Shown: positions 35,263-47,844, counted from the stretch's first letter. The stretch: DNA of 64,000 nt from Gorsachius magnificus (GCA_034008185.1 CM067085.1:75938275-76002274); one strand, 5' to 3'. Notes: generated by a model not told the origin, from the sequence alone. Program-made: numbers and translations.

Positions 35263-37749
35263 CAAACCCGAAAAGGCTTCTCCCACCGCGGAGCTGGGGC
35301 CAGACTGCAGCCGTACGGGGTCCGCTTGGAAGGTCCCCACGCCGCCGCCGTGAGAAGGGGCGGTCACTGGCTCGTTCCCAAGGCTGCCCTGGCCCCCCCA
35401 TTCCTCAGGACAGGGCAGCCTGGGCGCTTCCACGCCGCTCGCCCCCATGGCCGCCGCGCTGCCCGTCCTTCATCGGCGCTGCCAACCTGGGTACGCCAGG
35501 ATGAGAGAGCTGCAACTCGCCCGCGGCGCAGAACGAACGCGCCCTAAAAACGCTCGGCTTTTGGTAGGCGTTAGGCGGGGAAGTTCCCCGCAAGCAGAGA
35601 CCAAACGTGATCTTCTATAGCGGGAGAACCAGGCTTTGGGCAATTGCCTGCTGGGATGCCTGAAGGTGAAGTTTAAGGGCAGGGATTCCGTTCATCCTAA
35701 CACGTTTCAACCCATCACAGAGTGGGTCGATAAGAGAAGCTCCAAGTACGCTCCTTGCCACTGCTCCACCCCGGGAAGCAATAAATGAGAGCGTATTATG
35801 TTCCCTATCAGCTCCACCTGTCACGGGCTGTTTTACAGAAGGTGCGACAAAGAGAAACACCTCGGATAAAGCAGTGCAATTAATTAGCTGCTGCCATTTC
35901 AATCTGACAAATTCCACCTCCTTACCCCAGCCTGCCCGGCTGTTTGAGCAAAACGCTGCCCGGTGGCTCGCCGGTGACGGGGGGATGGCTTCCCGAGGGA
36001 CCGCTCCTTGCGGGGTACGGGGATGCCCAGGGCGTGCGCCAGTGCCAGCCCCTCGGCCACGCAGCCCCCCAGGATGCCCGGGACCGGGAGTGCCGCCCGA
36101 CAGCCCTGCGCCACCTCCAGCCGCCTGGGCGAGGGGCAGGCGGGCGACGGTGGCCCCCAGCGCTGGGGGGGCGTCTGACCCCCCGTGCCCTCCCGGAAGG
36201 GCGTCCTGGGTTCCCGTTCGTGCCAGAGGAGCCCGATGAAGGGCACCTGGGAGAATGAAAAGTAGCTGCTGTAAAATGAGCCGCTGCTTGTAAGGGTGCA
36301 AAAATAAAAGCCCTCGGGGAAGGTGAGGCGTTCTCTCCTCCAGCACAGGATGCAGGGCCAAAGCCACCCACCTCCCTCTCTACAGGTAAACGGCGTTTGC
36401 ATTTTTTATATAAAACCACTTTGCATCTACCCTCTGAGTGTTTCCAAGTCCTAATAAAGTGCCTTAAGGATAAGAAGTGGCACAGCCCTGCTTGTGCCGA
36501 TGTCTTTGGACAGCATACAAAATCACCCTGCTCCACACAGCCATCTGTGACCCGTTAATGCAGAAATAAAAAACAAGAAGAGAAAAAGCAACTTCAAAAG
36601 ATTTATGCCCCTAGATTTCTTAATTTTCATTTCTCCTAATTTTTGATTGGGCCTTTACTGAACGTGCTGCAGTGAAATCAACGGAACATAACTCCAAATT
36701 TTAGCTGATAACTTAATCCAGCATAGGGCTGAAGATAATTTTAAATGGATTTGAGATGATTTTTGTGAATTTTGTTACACAGCATTGGAACGCATTCGTT
36801 AAATAATACTTCATGTGGGCACTTGCAAGTTCAAGAATTTGGCCAACAATTAAAACGCCCATGAGAAGAAAGCAAGCCTGCTATCTTCGATGTTAACAAC
36901 GCATAGTGGCACACTGAGGTTATTTTAAATGATTTATTAGTGTCATTTGTTCAGTAAGCGAGCTGAGAGGTATCTGTCTTTGTCAGAGGAGCTGTTTAAA
37001 AAACAAAATCTCCGCCGCTTCTCTCTTGCTGCCTCGGCAGCGCTTGTGAGTCCCCCCCTGCCCCCCCTTCGGAGCACGCGGGAGCACAGCACCCACGGGC
37101 CGTAGGGCATCAGTCAATTCCCCCTCCGGCATGCGGCCAGCGAAGCTCCTTCCTAAAGCTCCTATCCCTTAGGCTGCTTTTCTAGACTTCATCCTGCAAA
37201 CATTATTCTGCAGACCTAAGAGTCGGAAATGTAGAATTACAACACTACAGCGAGGCAGAAGTTTGCCAACAGCTTTAACTCTGACTTGGCGTTTTCTTGT
37301 GGGGTCCTGTAATCCCCCGAACTGGAGAAGCTGCCTGGATAGATGGGGGTGATTGGAAACTTGGCTGATGATGCCAACATTTTGGATCTGATGCTCAACA
37401 ATAGGAACTTCTGATTTTTTTATCTGCAAGCCCATAAAAGGGAAACCATTTTAAACTGTATGTTGAATATATGAAGAGATATTTAAATATTTATTATGTC
37501 ATAAAATAACCTTATGCCACAGAAAATATTTTATTAGGACTTTATGGTTTTATTTAGATTCTCTGAAGTTCCTTTCAACGAGGCAGATCCTACCCTCAGC
37601 TTCAATTAATTTAATTCCTAGTCAAGAATTCATGGAACCCAACGGATGTTCTCACCGCATCAAACCTGAACAGCAATGGAGTAAGAGCTCCGGGAGGTAC
37701 CCCAGCGCTCGCAAGGTCCCAGAGCGTCCTGTCGCTTCCCAGCAGCCTT
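35263..37749. other. Intron; GC-rich left, AT-rich right
   Basis: 35.3-36.4 kb is GC-rich. 36.54-37.00 and 37.37-37.63 kb are AT-rich but not simple. No repeats or exons recognised. Confidence 0.4.
36545..37000. promoter_or_regulatory. Candidate conserved noncoding element
   Basis: A 450-bp non-repetitive AT-rich block with several homeobox-like words (CTTAATTTTC, AACAATTAAAAC, GATTTATTAGTGTC), flanked by GC-rich sequence. The call is by appearance only. Confidence 0.2.
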
Positions 37750-37976
37750 CAGCTCCACGGACATTGGGAACAATTCCTTCCCCCAAGGGCTGTCAGGCTC
37801 TGGAAGGGGCTGCCCAGGGAAGGGGTCGAGCCCCCAGCCCTGGGGGGATTTAACAGCCAGGCAGAGGCGGTGCTGAGGGCCAGGGTTTGGGGGTGGGATG
37901 GCAGGGGTAGGGGAATGGTTGGGCTGGGGGAGCTTAAAGGGCTTTGCCAACCCAAACCATTCCGTGATTCCGTGTG
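37750..37976 (+). mobile_element. CR1-like LINE fragment, second family
   Basis: Shares GGGAACAATTCCTTCCCCCA, GGGGCTGCCCAGGGAAGGGG, GGCCAGGGTTTGGGGGTGGG and the tail CCAACCCAAACCATTCCGTG with the inverse copy at 33382-33657. Confidence 0.88.
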
Positions 37977-38558
37977 CATGGCGCTTCTCCGAAGCCGGTC
38001 TGCTGTGCCACCAGCTGCCCTGCCCCTCTGTCCCCGGAACGCCACTTGTGCTAGTTTTTGAGTGGGAAAACCTCAAAGTCACCACCCATGCTGCCGGAGC
38101 TTGGAGGTGGGGGTGCCCGAGGCCCGGGGGGCGGTGGGAGCAGGGTGTGTGGCCGTGGCCCCTCCTGAGGGCAGGCAGGGCAGGGCAGGCAGGCACCGCG
38201 GGGCAAGCGAGCGCCACGGCAGCGCTGGCCTTTGCGGGCATCACCTTCGGTTAATTAACGAAAAACTTTATAACGGAGCAGCTGTCACAGCCGATGTAAT
38301 TGCTATCTCTTTGATATCTTAATTAAATTACACCGCGGGCTATCAGTCCTTCAGGGCACCCGCGCTGACGATGCTCGACGTCCGTCAGTCGCCACCATGA
38401 GCGGGGCTTTGGCTTTGCTCAGCACCACCTGCAAATGCACCTGGGTGAGCGGGGCCGGGGCAGGCGCGCGCCAACGCAGCCACCGCGACATGCGGCCCGA
38501 CGAGCGCATCTGCCAGGCTCTGGCCAGCGTCTCCCTACATCTGGTTCCCAGCTGCCCC
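37977..38558. other. Intron between a CR1 fragment and the 33-bp array
   Basis: Includes a short GGCAGGGCAGG-type stretch (38170-38190) and a TAATTAAC/TTAATTAAATT patch at 38250-38330. No gene seen. Confidence 0.4.
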
Positions 38559-39128
38559 GTCACACCGACGTGACGCCAGGCGCTGGCCCCAGTCACACCG
38601 ACGTGACGCCACATGCTTGCCCCAGTCACACCGACGTTACGCCACGAGCTGGGCCCAGTCACACCGATGTGTCACCAGGCGCTGGTCCCAGTCACACCGG
38701 CGTGACGTCAGGCGCTGGCCCCAGTCACACCGACGTGACACCAGGCGCTGGCCCCAGTCACACCGGCGTGACGTCAGGCGCTGGCCCCAGTCACACCGAC
38801 GTGACGCCAGGCGCTGGCCCCAGTCACACCGACGTGACGCAGGCGCTGGCCCCAGTCACACCGACGTGATGCCACGTGCTGGCCCCAGTCACACCGACGT
38901 GACGCCACGTGCTGGCCCCAGTCACACCGACGTGACGCCAGGCGCTGGCCCCAGTCACCCGACGTGACGCCACGTGCTGGCCACGTGCTGGCCCGAGTCA
39001 TACCGACGTGACGCCAGGTGCTGGCCCCAGTCACATCGACGTGACGTCCTGGCTGGCCCCAGTCACACCGACGTGACGCCAGGCGCTGGCCCCAGTCACA
39101 CCGACGTGACGCCACGTGCTGGCCCCAG
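38559..39128 (+). repeat. 33-bp minisatellite carrying CRE-like and E-box words
   Basis: Seventeen copies of a 33-bp unit made of GTCACACCGACGTGACGCCA and GGCGCTGGCCCCA. Nearly every copy has CGACGTGACG, containing the CRE half-site TGACG. Two copies (near 38699 and 38765) carry a perfect TGACGTCA. Copies ending GCCACGTGCTGG give CACGTG five times, in the right half of the array. Most substitutions are shared by several units, which suggests spread within the array. No function is shown. Confidence 0.95.
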
Positions 39129-40640
39129 CCCGGGGCTGCGCCGCGCGGAAGGGGAGGCGGAACAGCCACGTTCTGCGCCCCCAAGCAAACCCGGAGCAGG
39201 AGAAGTGCTGTAAGCAGCGGGAAGGACAGCGAGAAGGGGCTTGCGTGGCCTTACCCACCCTCGGTGCTGTTGCTCTGTGTTTGGGATGCACGGATCCTTC
39301 ACGCGTCCCTCCCGGCCCCTGCTGAGGACGGTGGGAATCTTCGCACGGATTGACACCCGAGCAGATTTGCTCCGAGATGCTGAGTTACGTAAGCAGCGGC
39401 AAGAGTCTATGGGATGAAATTCTCCCACAAGGAACAGCAGAAAAAAAATAACGAAGGGACGGGCTGTGTTCAGCGGGGGATGCTGTGAGTAAAATCCACC
39501 TCTTAAAGATGAATAATTGTGAAGGTTAAAAGAATGACATCACTGCGGCAGGCGACGCACTCCTCCCGTCACCGCAGATGAGGACTTCTCTCCCACTGTG
39601 CTTTATTGTTTGGAATTACTTTATTACTGGACTTCGCTTCATGTGAAATTAATTATTCCCGCTTGTATCTGCATTTTTTTAAAAAACCACCAATTATGAA
39701 GTATGACATTTAAAATAATTCACCAAGTGAGTTTAATTAAGCTGCGGATAGCCAGAGTGTTCCGCAAATAGAGCTGCTGCTTTGAGAGCGGCCCGCAGCT
39801 CGCTGCCCGCGCGGCCCCAGTGGAGCGGGCGGCGGTGATGCGCGCGCACGCCAGGCTTTGGAACCCAAGCTCTTCCCAACTGCTCAAATACCACGAATAA
39901 TAATTAAATGTGCGTGTGATCCTGCAAGAAAATATCCCGTTCGTCCGTAAAAGCAGCACCCCAGACCGCGATCTCCTGGGTGGTTTCATGCTTTGCCTTC
40001 TAAAATCCTTCTTGAAGGGGCGGCAGCAGTGTGAGCCAAGGTGGCGTTTGGGGGTCAAGGCTTTAGTAGGGCGGATGAGCAAGGAGGGCTGGGCAGGGCT
40101 CGCTTCGCTCTTGTGAGACCCGAGGCAAGGCAAGTGCTGCAGGGACGACCCCGGTCCCCGCTGGCGGCAGCGCTGCCTCCCTGAGAGGGAGCTCTGCCTT
40201 GAGCTGAACCCAACCTCCTCTGCCAAACGCATGAAGGCTTCAGAAGCTGAGGACCCTGGCTCTCAGGCACGTGGAAACGAGACGGCGCTGCAGTTCCCTG
40301 ACCGCCGACCGATGCGGGACCGCCGCTGGGATCCTTGCCTCCCCGGGGCCAGGGGATGGGGCTGCCCGAGGAGCGGCCGTGCCGGGGCCGAGGCGTGCGG
40401 GCAGCGCTCTGCTCGGGTGGTGGGCACCGACGCAGGCTGCTGTGGGCCTTCTGCCCAGGGAACACGAGGCGAGCCCTTCCTTCACAGCGGAGAGCCCTTG
40501 CCCCTCCCAGCAGCCCCCCCGAAGCCGCTGCCCCCTTCCCGGGCGCGAGCCACCTGTGACGCCGGGGCGGGGGGACCACGGCTGGAGCATCGCCCCGGCG
40601 CCGGCTGGCAGGGGTCCGGCTCTGCGCGCTGCAGTCCTTA
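39129..40640. other. Intron, no gene seen
   Basis: 39480-39740 is AT-rich, with GAAATTAATTATTCC and GAGTTTAATTAAGC. 40200-40620 is GC- and CpG-rich. Confidence 0.4.
39500..39760. promoter_or_regulatory. Candidate conserved noncoding element
   Basis: A 260-bp non-repetitive block with AATGACATCACTG (CRE/AP-1-like), TTATTGTTTGGAATTAC and two TAATTA cores. Inferred from appearance only. Confidence 0.2.
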
Positions 40641-40765
40641 TCATAGAATCACAGAATGTTTTGGGTTGGAAGGGACCCCTGGAGGTCATCTAGTCCAACC
40701 CCCCTGCGGTGAGCAGGGACACTGCTATCCAGATCAGGTTGCTCAGAGTTCCTTGCTCCTGCCCT
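40641..40765 (-). mobile_element. CR1 LINE fragment, 3' end only
   Basis: TCATAGAATCACAGAATGTT followed by GGAGGTCATCTAGTCCAACC and a short ATCAGGTTGCTCAGAG stretch. Tail wording matches the 10018-10309 subfamily. Only about 125 bp remains. Confidence 0.88.
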
Positions 40766-43624
40766 CCTGCGGGTGGGCATCGGGGAGCGTCCCTGGGCGA
40801 GAAAGGAGGCTGAAAAGTCATGGGGGGGGGGGGGAGGAAAACAAAAAGAGCACAACTAAATTTTGAAACAAGTTAATGATGAGTGTCAGCAACACTGGAT
40901 AAAACCAAAACAGAGAGGTGAGAATGGCGTGAAACAGGAAAGGAGGCGTGCGAAGAACTAAGGTCACCAGGGAAAGAAGGCAAGAAACAACTGAGGTGCA
41001 AAAAGACGACTCCTTTGTGTTACTGTTTTCCTCCTCCTTCGTCCTCAGTTATTCCTGATCTGAACACAGGAGCCCGGACGCCACAGCCAGGGCCTTCCTC
41101 CCCAGGCAGAAAGGCGATGCTGCTGGCGGGCGTCCCCGCGGGCGGCCGAGGGGGGGCACGCTGCTGACGCGGTCCTGCTGCCCGCCAGGGTACGCCGCAC
41201 ATCCTGCTCGGCAGGCGCTGGGAGCGAGGGCCAGAAAGGCTCTTTCCCTCCCTCGCCCCCTTCAGCCCCCTTCCTGGTTTTCTCCGGCATTTGGCTACGG
41301 TTCCTTTCCTTTCCTTTCCTAGGACGTATCACACAAAAGGTACTTGTGCCAGTCTCTCCTCACAGCTCTGTGTCCGACAAGTCGTGCCCATCGTCGCAAT
41401 CTCCGTCGTGGTCCCAGCCTCTTTATTCCTGGAGCCAGCGCTGACTGGAGCTGCTGCTGGCCCCGCGAGCGAAGCTGACGGGAAACGACGCTCCTGTGTG
41501 CGACGCCACCGTCTGAGTATTGGCTCAGGCCTTCTGTCAGGCCCTAGTGATTATTTTGAATTTTAAAGTAAACATTCCATTTTTTTTTCTGCTTTATGAA
41601 CCCCCCGTAGAAGTAAGAAAAGTGAGCTATACAGATGAACGAAGGCAAACTTCACGCCTGTTGCCAAGTTCCACACAGTCCTGTGCCGTAAGCTCTACAG
41701 TGCAAGGCAGCTTTAAAGGTCCTTAGAGCAACCACGATCCCTAGGATTTCTTTGGTTTACTTTTTTTTTTGTCCTCTTTTCAGCACCTCATACCTTTGTG
41801 GTCGTAAAGAGCTGTTTATGATAGCACGTTTGTTGTTTGGACACAGAAGATGAAGAACAGGTCAGGAAAGAGGGAGGAAGAGCCCATCTGCTTAATTAAC
41901 CTATTTCAAGAGGGCTACAGGAGAGAAAAGAAAATCCAAGGGTTTCCAAGGGAGTCCAAGGGTTCACATTCGCCTCCATCTTTCTCCGGGCCCAAGGATG
42001 CCCCCCAATCTGAGTCACGCTTGAGCTTGTGCTTGAGCTCCTTTAAAGCTCATGTGCCTGTGGATGCCTGCAGAAATCCTCCAGACACCAGCTGGAACGT
42101 GGGGCTTTTTCCCTGGGAAGCCGGGTTTTCCCCCTCCTGCCCCAGACCAGCCCATTTCTAGCAAAAACACAGAGCAGCTCACGGCGCTTGCTGCCGAGCC
42201 CGGCTCACTCCGTGTCGAATGACGAGGCTCTCGGTGTGGCAACCTGGGCTTTTGGGGGCTGCGTGGCAGGTACGGCGAGGATGCGGGGGGCTCTTCGGTA
42301 AATCGCTTGCCTCACCTACGCAAATCTGCCAACGGGCGTTTTCCTGGATGCTTTGTAATTTCTTCTCCCTTCCTGCAATGATGAGGGGTGTATCAGCGCC
42401 TGGGGCTGCGCTACTGTCGCCAGGCTCGGGCACTCCACAACAGAGCTCTGCCGTGTGCCTTCGCAGCAGCGCAGACCTGTCGGTACCCCCGCCGCCCGGC
42501 ACGGCCGCCCTCTGTTTGCCCACGGCGAAGCCTCGCCGAGGTTTCCCCCACAGAAACCACAAGGTAAACGTACCAAGTAATCAATCTTCCCAACAGCAAT
42601 CAGGAAACCTCTTAACGAACGTCCTACACAAACACAATAATTAATCTCAGCTACGACCTGAATAGCAATTAGCAGAACCAGCTTCAAGCGGCGTGCCCAC
42701 CGCACTCGGGGTCTGGCCGCGGCGGCTGGGACGTCACGTGCAATACAAACATACTGGTGCGCTTCGAGGAGCACCAGTTTGAGGAGGGAAGGGTGGCACA
42801 GATGTTCTGTGCAGCCCAGCTTGGTTGTTCCTCCGTGTTCAGATTAAAGCCAAACACCACGTCAATGTCGAAGCAGAACAAACAGGGTGTTTACACTCGG
42901 GAAGGAAAATCCCAAGGCAGCCAAGCCAGAACGCGAGCCGCCGAGCAGAGCCGGCCCCGGGGCAGGGAGCCCCCCCAGACACCGCGCCAGCCGCCGAGGA
43001 GCGGCGGAGAAGGGGACGCGCCGGCGCCCAGGCCCACAGCAGGCACGCAAACTCAGCCCCCGCGGGTGGCTGGGAACCGGGGGTGGCCCACAAGCGACCG
43101 CCCAGCGCCGCTCCACTCCTTCGGTCCCACTGGAGGTGGGCAACGCGTCCCCCCCAAGACCGGGCAGGATGGTTCCTGGGGTCCCCTTCCCGCGGCGGCA
43201 GGACAGCGGCGCGCCCCGCTGCAGGCGCCCACACACCCCCCGCGCCACCGCAGAGGGGTTTTCACGTGGCAGCAGAAGTGTGTGCCCTAAGGATTAAAAT
43301 AATGCACCTATCCCCCAGAGACTCTTCTGACAAGCTTCTCTTCTACATGGCTTTTCTTTCTGCAAATCCCCACGGCTAAAGTTAACGTCGGAAATGCCGA
43401 AAGCCATGTGGCCGAAAATCAGCTCCTCCTTGGACAAACGCAGGCGGCTCTTACTGACTTTTGGTATGAGGTCTATCTAAGGATGGGATTAACTCCATCC
43501 CGTTCATTTATTTAGCTTGGCTGTCATTTCAAAATGATGGGGGGGGAAAAAAAAAAAAGAAGTGGGATGCAGAGGAGCAAGGAATGGGACCACTGGACAG
43601 ACCCATGACTTCATTGGTGAGATT
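40766..43624. other. Intron, no gene seen
   Basis: A run of about 12 G at 40821-40832 and (TTCCT)n at 41305-41322. 42900-43260 is GC- and CpG-rich with long open frames in several frames but no motif. A G run then A run lies at 43540-43559. Confidence 0.4.
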
Positions 43625-43852
43625 TCATAGAATCATAGAATCATGGAATGTTTTGGGTGGGAAGGGACCCCCAGAGGTCACCCAGCCCAACCCCCCTGCA
43701 GGAGCAGGGACACCTTGAACCACATCAGGTTGCTCACAGCCCCGGCCAACCTGGCCTGGAATGTTCCCAGGGATGGGGCCTCCACCCCCTCTCTGGGCAA
43801 CCCCTGCCAGGGTTTCACCACCCTCACTGGAAAGAATTTCTTCCCTAGATCC
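43625..43852 (-). mobile_element. CR1 LINE fragment, 3' end
   Basis: TCATAGAATCATAGAATCAT plus the tail CCCCCAGAGGTCACCCAGCC and CTGGCCTGGAATGTTCCCAG. The same subfamily as the 571-1128 copy, cut at CTAGATCCAG after about 228 bp. Confidence 0.92.
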
Positions 43853-45135
43853 AGATTTACATCACTGTGGCAAAATCAGCCCGACTTTCCGTTTCAGTAG
43901 GGGACCCCTCCGTTATGAACCCCAACCAGACGGCCCCGCAGACTCTCCCACGCCAGCTCGGGCGCGGGTGAAGCACGTTGGGGCCCCCCTGCTGAAACGT
44001 GGAACGCCAGCGCCGAGCAGCCGGCCAAGCCGCGCGGGCGCACAGCAGCTGGGCTGGGAACGCAGGAAGGTCGGGAATGCTGCAAAGGACGAGGATCAGT
44101 ACGGAAGCCTCGAGAGGAACGAACTCGCGTCCCACGGAGAAACACAAGACTGCCTTGGGGCAACCGTCAGAAGCAGCTGCCTGTCCTAAAAATAATAAAT
44201 GGCGCTTGCTCTTTCGCTCAGGTTTCTTTTTCTCCTTTTTTTTTTGCTTCTCATTTCCTTTCCTTCTCTGCCTTCCCGTGATGGATAACAGAAAAAAAAA
44301 TTTATTTTTTTTTTTTGCCTCTATATGCTATTGCAAAGCTGCTGAAATCTGGCAAGAGCAAAAAAGGCTAGGAAAATAAAAGATTAAAAATGTTAAAAGT
44401 GTATTCGGCAGCCAGGAAGCTGACCCAAAACTTCGGGTAACAAGTTCATGCAGATGTCAACTTAAAGTTCAGATGGATCAACATTTCGAGTGAATTTGCT
44501 GTAGGGTTTTTAGGGAGAGAGCCAGGAAAGATGGCAGCGGAGCTGGTGGAACGCTGTGCAGTGAAGGGCTCCTGGCTTGCTGGGGGTGCCGCGTGCCGAC
44601 GCAGGGCCGCGTTCCTGGCTATCCCAGAAATCCCGCTTTAGCCTGGGAGCTTCTGGTGCAGTGCATTAGTTAACAGGCTAGGAGTCTGCCCCCGGGGGGC
44701 TCTATGTTCCATTTTGTTAAAGCCGTCGGTATTTGGGCAGCTCAGGATTACTGTGACGGGCAGTTCAAAAATACAATGATCTTTTGTGTCTAGCGCGTGT
44801 TATGGCGGAGAATATTTAAATCGATAATAATGCTATCAGAGCTGGAAATCAAATGCAAAATAATTCCCTGGGCTTCCCGTGCATAATAGCATTTGCTCTT
44901 CTGATGAATTGCTGATGTGTTCCCGGGCAGGGGAGCCAGCAGCCTGGCCAGGTCCTCTACGTGAACAGCAGCGCGGGGAGAGTGGGGCTGCGTTTGCCCC
45001 TATCCACACCGTTCAGCGCGCGACCCCTCTGCCATGGGCTATTCCCCCAAGGATTCCCTTCGCTGCAAAATCCACCTTGGGTACAGGCAGTGGAAACGAG
45101 GAAGGAAACACCTCTCAGGTAAGTACGGGCATCGT
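43853..45135. other. Intron, no gene seen
   Basis: T and A tracts at 44230-44325. Otherwise mixed composition without a recognised element. Confidence 0.4.
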
Positions 45136-45289
45136 GAGGTCATCACCGCGAGGTCATCACCGCGAGGTCATCACCACGAGGTCATCACCATGAGGTCATC
45201 ACCGCGAGGTCATCACCATGAGGTCATCACCATGAGGTCATCACCGCGAGGTCATCACCACGAGGTCATCACCGCGAGGTCATCACCAC
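45136..45289 (+). repeat. 14-bp minisatellite with AGGTCA in every unit
   Basis: Exactly eleven copies of GAGGTCATCACCNC, differing only in the last two bases before the next unit (GC, AC or AT). Every copy keeps AGGTCA, the half-site of many nuclear receptors, giving eleven direct repeats with a 14-bp period (8-bp spacing). A twelfth degenerate copy (AAGATCACGC) follows. The perfect core suggests recent expansion. Confidence 0.96.
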
Positions 45290-47844
45290 AAGATCACGCA
45301 CAGCCACGGCGCGGCCTCCCCGAGGGAGTGACACCAGCCCTCCCTGGAGCACTGACCGCTACTTGCCTCCATTAAAAACTTCCATTTCACGTGGAAAACC
45401 AGGAGAAGGCCAAGCCGGGAGGGAAGAAACGCGGTAATTTTGTCTGGAAGTGAAAGGGCACTGCCTCGAAGCTGCCAGCTTGTGCTTAGTTCGGAGCAGC
45501 ACCGGGCATACGTCAGGCATCACCCGGGGCAGGGGGGATGCTCCTCCCAACGCTGCCGACCGGCTCCGCGCATCTGGGACCCCACGGCCATGACCCGTGG
45601 GGGGGTGACTGTGGGACGTGGCCATGGCACCTCTGGGGCTGGGTGCCAAGGGCTGCTGCTGGCGCACGCGGCTCGGAAGGGAATGAAGCTGGCAGGGCAG
45701 CGAGCGTTGTCCCGAGCCACCCGGGGAAGTTTGCCGCCGCGCAGACGCCGGGGGCTCGCCATAGCCTTTGGTCCTCGCCCGGAACGAGCAACCCAAGCCA
45801 CCGCCTGAAGGCGAAGGGGACTCGGCAGGGGACGGGGCCACAAACCCTCCTGCGGTGGCCAGCAGGCTGCCCGGGAGCACAGTGGGGCTAGCGGGGCGCT
45901 GCGTCCTGCCACGGGCAGGACAGGCGGGGCCGCGGCGCGCTGCACGTCAGCGCGGAGTCGCATCGGCCAGGGGAGGAAAGCGACCGAGCTCATCACCCCC
46001 CCCCCAGGGCCAGCTCGGAGGGCGAGCTGGGGTGTTCCGAGGGACCGGGGCGAGGGAAAGCCCAGGTTTGCTGCCCCAGGCTGGGCTGTTCATAACCAGC
46101 GCTGGATACGGGATACAGGGCCGGGGGGGTGCTGAAGGGGCCTGACCCCTCTCCCCGCACGCGCCAACGCAACACGCAAGCAAAAAGAAGAGAAGTAAGC
46201 GAGAAGGAGCTTTGTTTAGCTAAACGCACCCACCCCACCCCACCGGACAAGGGTGCTGCTGGAGCTGGGCAGGGTGACGCTCCAGCTCCCCGGGGGCTTT
46301 GGGACCCGCTCCCCGGCGACTCGGGCTGGGCCCCCGCGGCACGGCCAGGGACCGGCGGCAGGGCCGGCAGAGTGGGCCAGTGGCTCGCCGCAGCGCGAGC
46401 CCATCAGCCCGGCTGACCGTCCTGGCAGCCGCGGGCTAAGCCGAACCGCATGGAACGTCGGGGTCCGGCGGAAAACCCCTGGAGGTGGCAGCCGGCAGGG
46501 AGGGCATCACAACACATGCTCCGAGATGACCGCCTCTCTTCCAGGGGCTTCACCGGACCAGCTTTGGCTCTGCCGAAACGTCTGCCTGGCTTCAGCCGCC
46601 GCTCCGGGACGCGACGGGGCCACCTCGCCTTCCCCAGCGCCGGAGGAGGCTGCGGGCCTGGGGGGGCGGGGACAGCGAGGGGACATCCACGGACACGCAG
46701 ACCGCTGCTGTTCTCCAGTCCCCGCCGGCGCCGCGTGGCCAGGGGCAGGTTACAACTGTTTTGTGTTTCCTTCCATTCCCACCTAACAAACCCCAGCGGC
46801 AAAGATGGCTCGTTCTGCCGCACCGGTAATTACAGAGCCGCCCGCGCGCTGCGTCCAGCCGCCGCGAGCCCACCCCTAGGAAAGCCCACGTGGGGGGTGA
46901 GGGTGGGCTCAGGACCGGTACCAGCAGCACGCTTCAGCTCGCCTGGCTGAACGGGAAGCTTCAGCGTGCTGCTCCAAGACACCCATTTATTTATGGGTTT
47001 GGGTTCTCACCATACAAAATATGTCCTTTTTACAAAACTAAAGTACCCTCTACTGAGAAAGCATCAAGAATCCCACTCCGGATACCCAAGGATGACAGCG
47101 GATTTGCTCTGCTTGATTTATTTCTTGACATTTTATCCACCTACGTCTTCCTCGGGTGCTACCATTCCGCTCCTCGGCTCACGCTTTAACGGGAGCGTTA
47201 TCCTGCTAAAAAGCAGCGTTCCTCATGTCCTCTGCAATCTCAGCTCTAGGCTGTTACCTCTAAAAGCACACCTCTAAAAAGTGCAGCGCGCAAACGCATT
47301 TTTCATCATATAAAAACCCAATCCTGACGGAACGCTCCGCTTCTGAACAACCCAAGTGTGAATATCGTAACATCCGCTTGCATTTTTCACCGCGGTCTCT
47401 TAGGTCGGCTTCTTTTGAGAGCCAGGGCCGAGCCCGCCCTCAGCAGGGACCCAGTCTTCAGGAATCGGGCGATACCTGGTGCGGGTGGTCCTTCTGTTTG
47501 AGACCCTCCCCACGTCTGCCCAGGCGAGTGACGGGGAGCGCCTGTGAGCCCGGGGCTGTGGAGAGCATGCCAGGCTGGCTGGGGGGCTGCGCACGGTCCC
47601 GGGGGGCGGCGGCGGCTTCTGAGCGAGGGGCATTCCAGAAGCCTTGAATGGGACTTGGCTGGGTTTTTTACTCCCCTAGAATTTTGCGGCTATTCATTTA
47701 TGGCTAGCGTTTCACCGGCAGCCAGTACGCCTGCGTGCTTGCCTCCGAGCCCGTGGCTACCTGCAGGAATTGCGGCAGGCTCACCCACGTGCTCCTGCGG
47801 GAAGGGCTCTCCTGCGGGAGGAGAGAGGAGGGACCGGAGCTGGG
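45290..47844. other. Intron, GC- and CpG-rich
   Basis: 45.5-46.9 kb is persistently CpG-rich and open in most frames. 46.95-47.40 kb is more AT-rich. No exon, promoter motif or repeat was recognised. Confidence 0.4.

Noticed and set aside
34375..35448. 357-residue minus-strand open frame with repeated SWDAGGASPG-like peptide
   Set aside because: Produced by the 33-bp array, whose period is a multiple of three and has no stops. Overlapping frames are also open.
38559..39128. Possible CRISPR-like array (regular repeats)
   Set aside because: Units are contiguous without unique spacers, and the genome is a bird's.
38435..39213. Repeated SHTDVTPGAGP-like open frames on both strands
   Set aside because: Translations of the 33-bp CRE/E-box array, not a repeat protein; no flanking coding sequence or splice sites.
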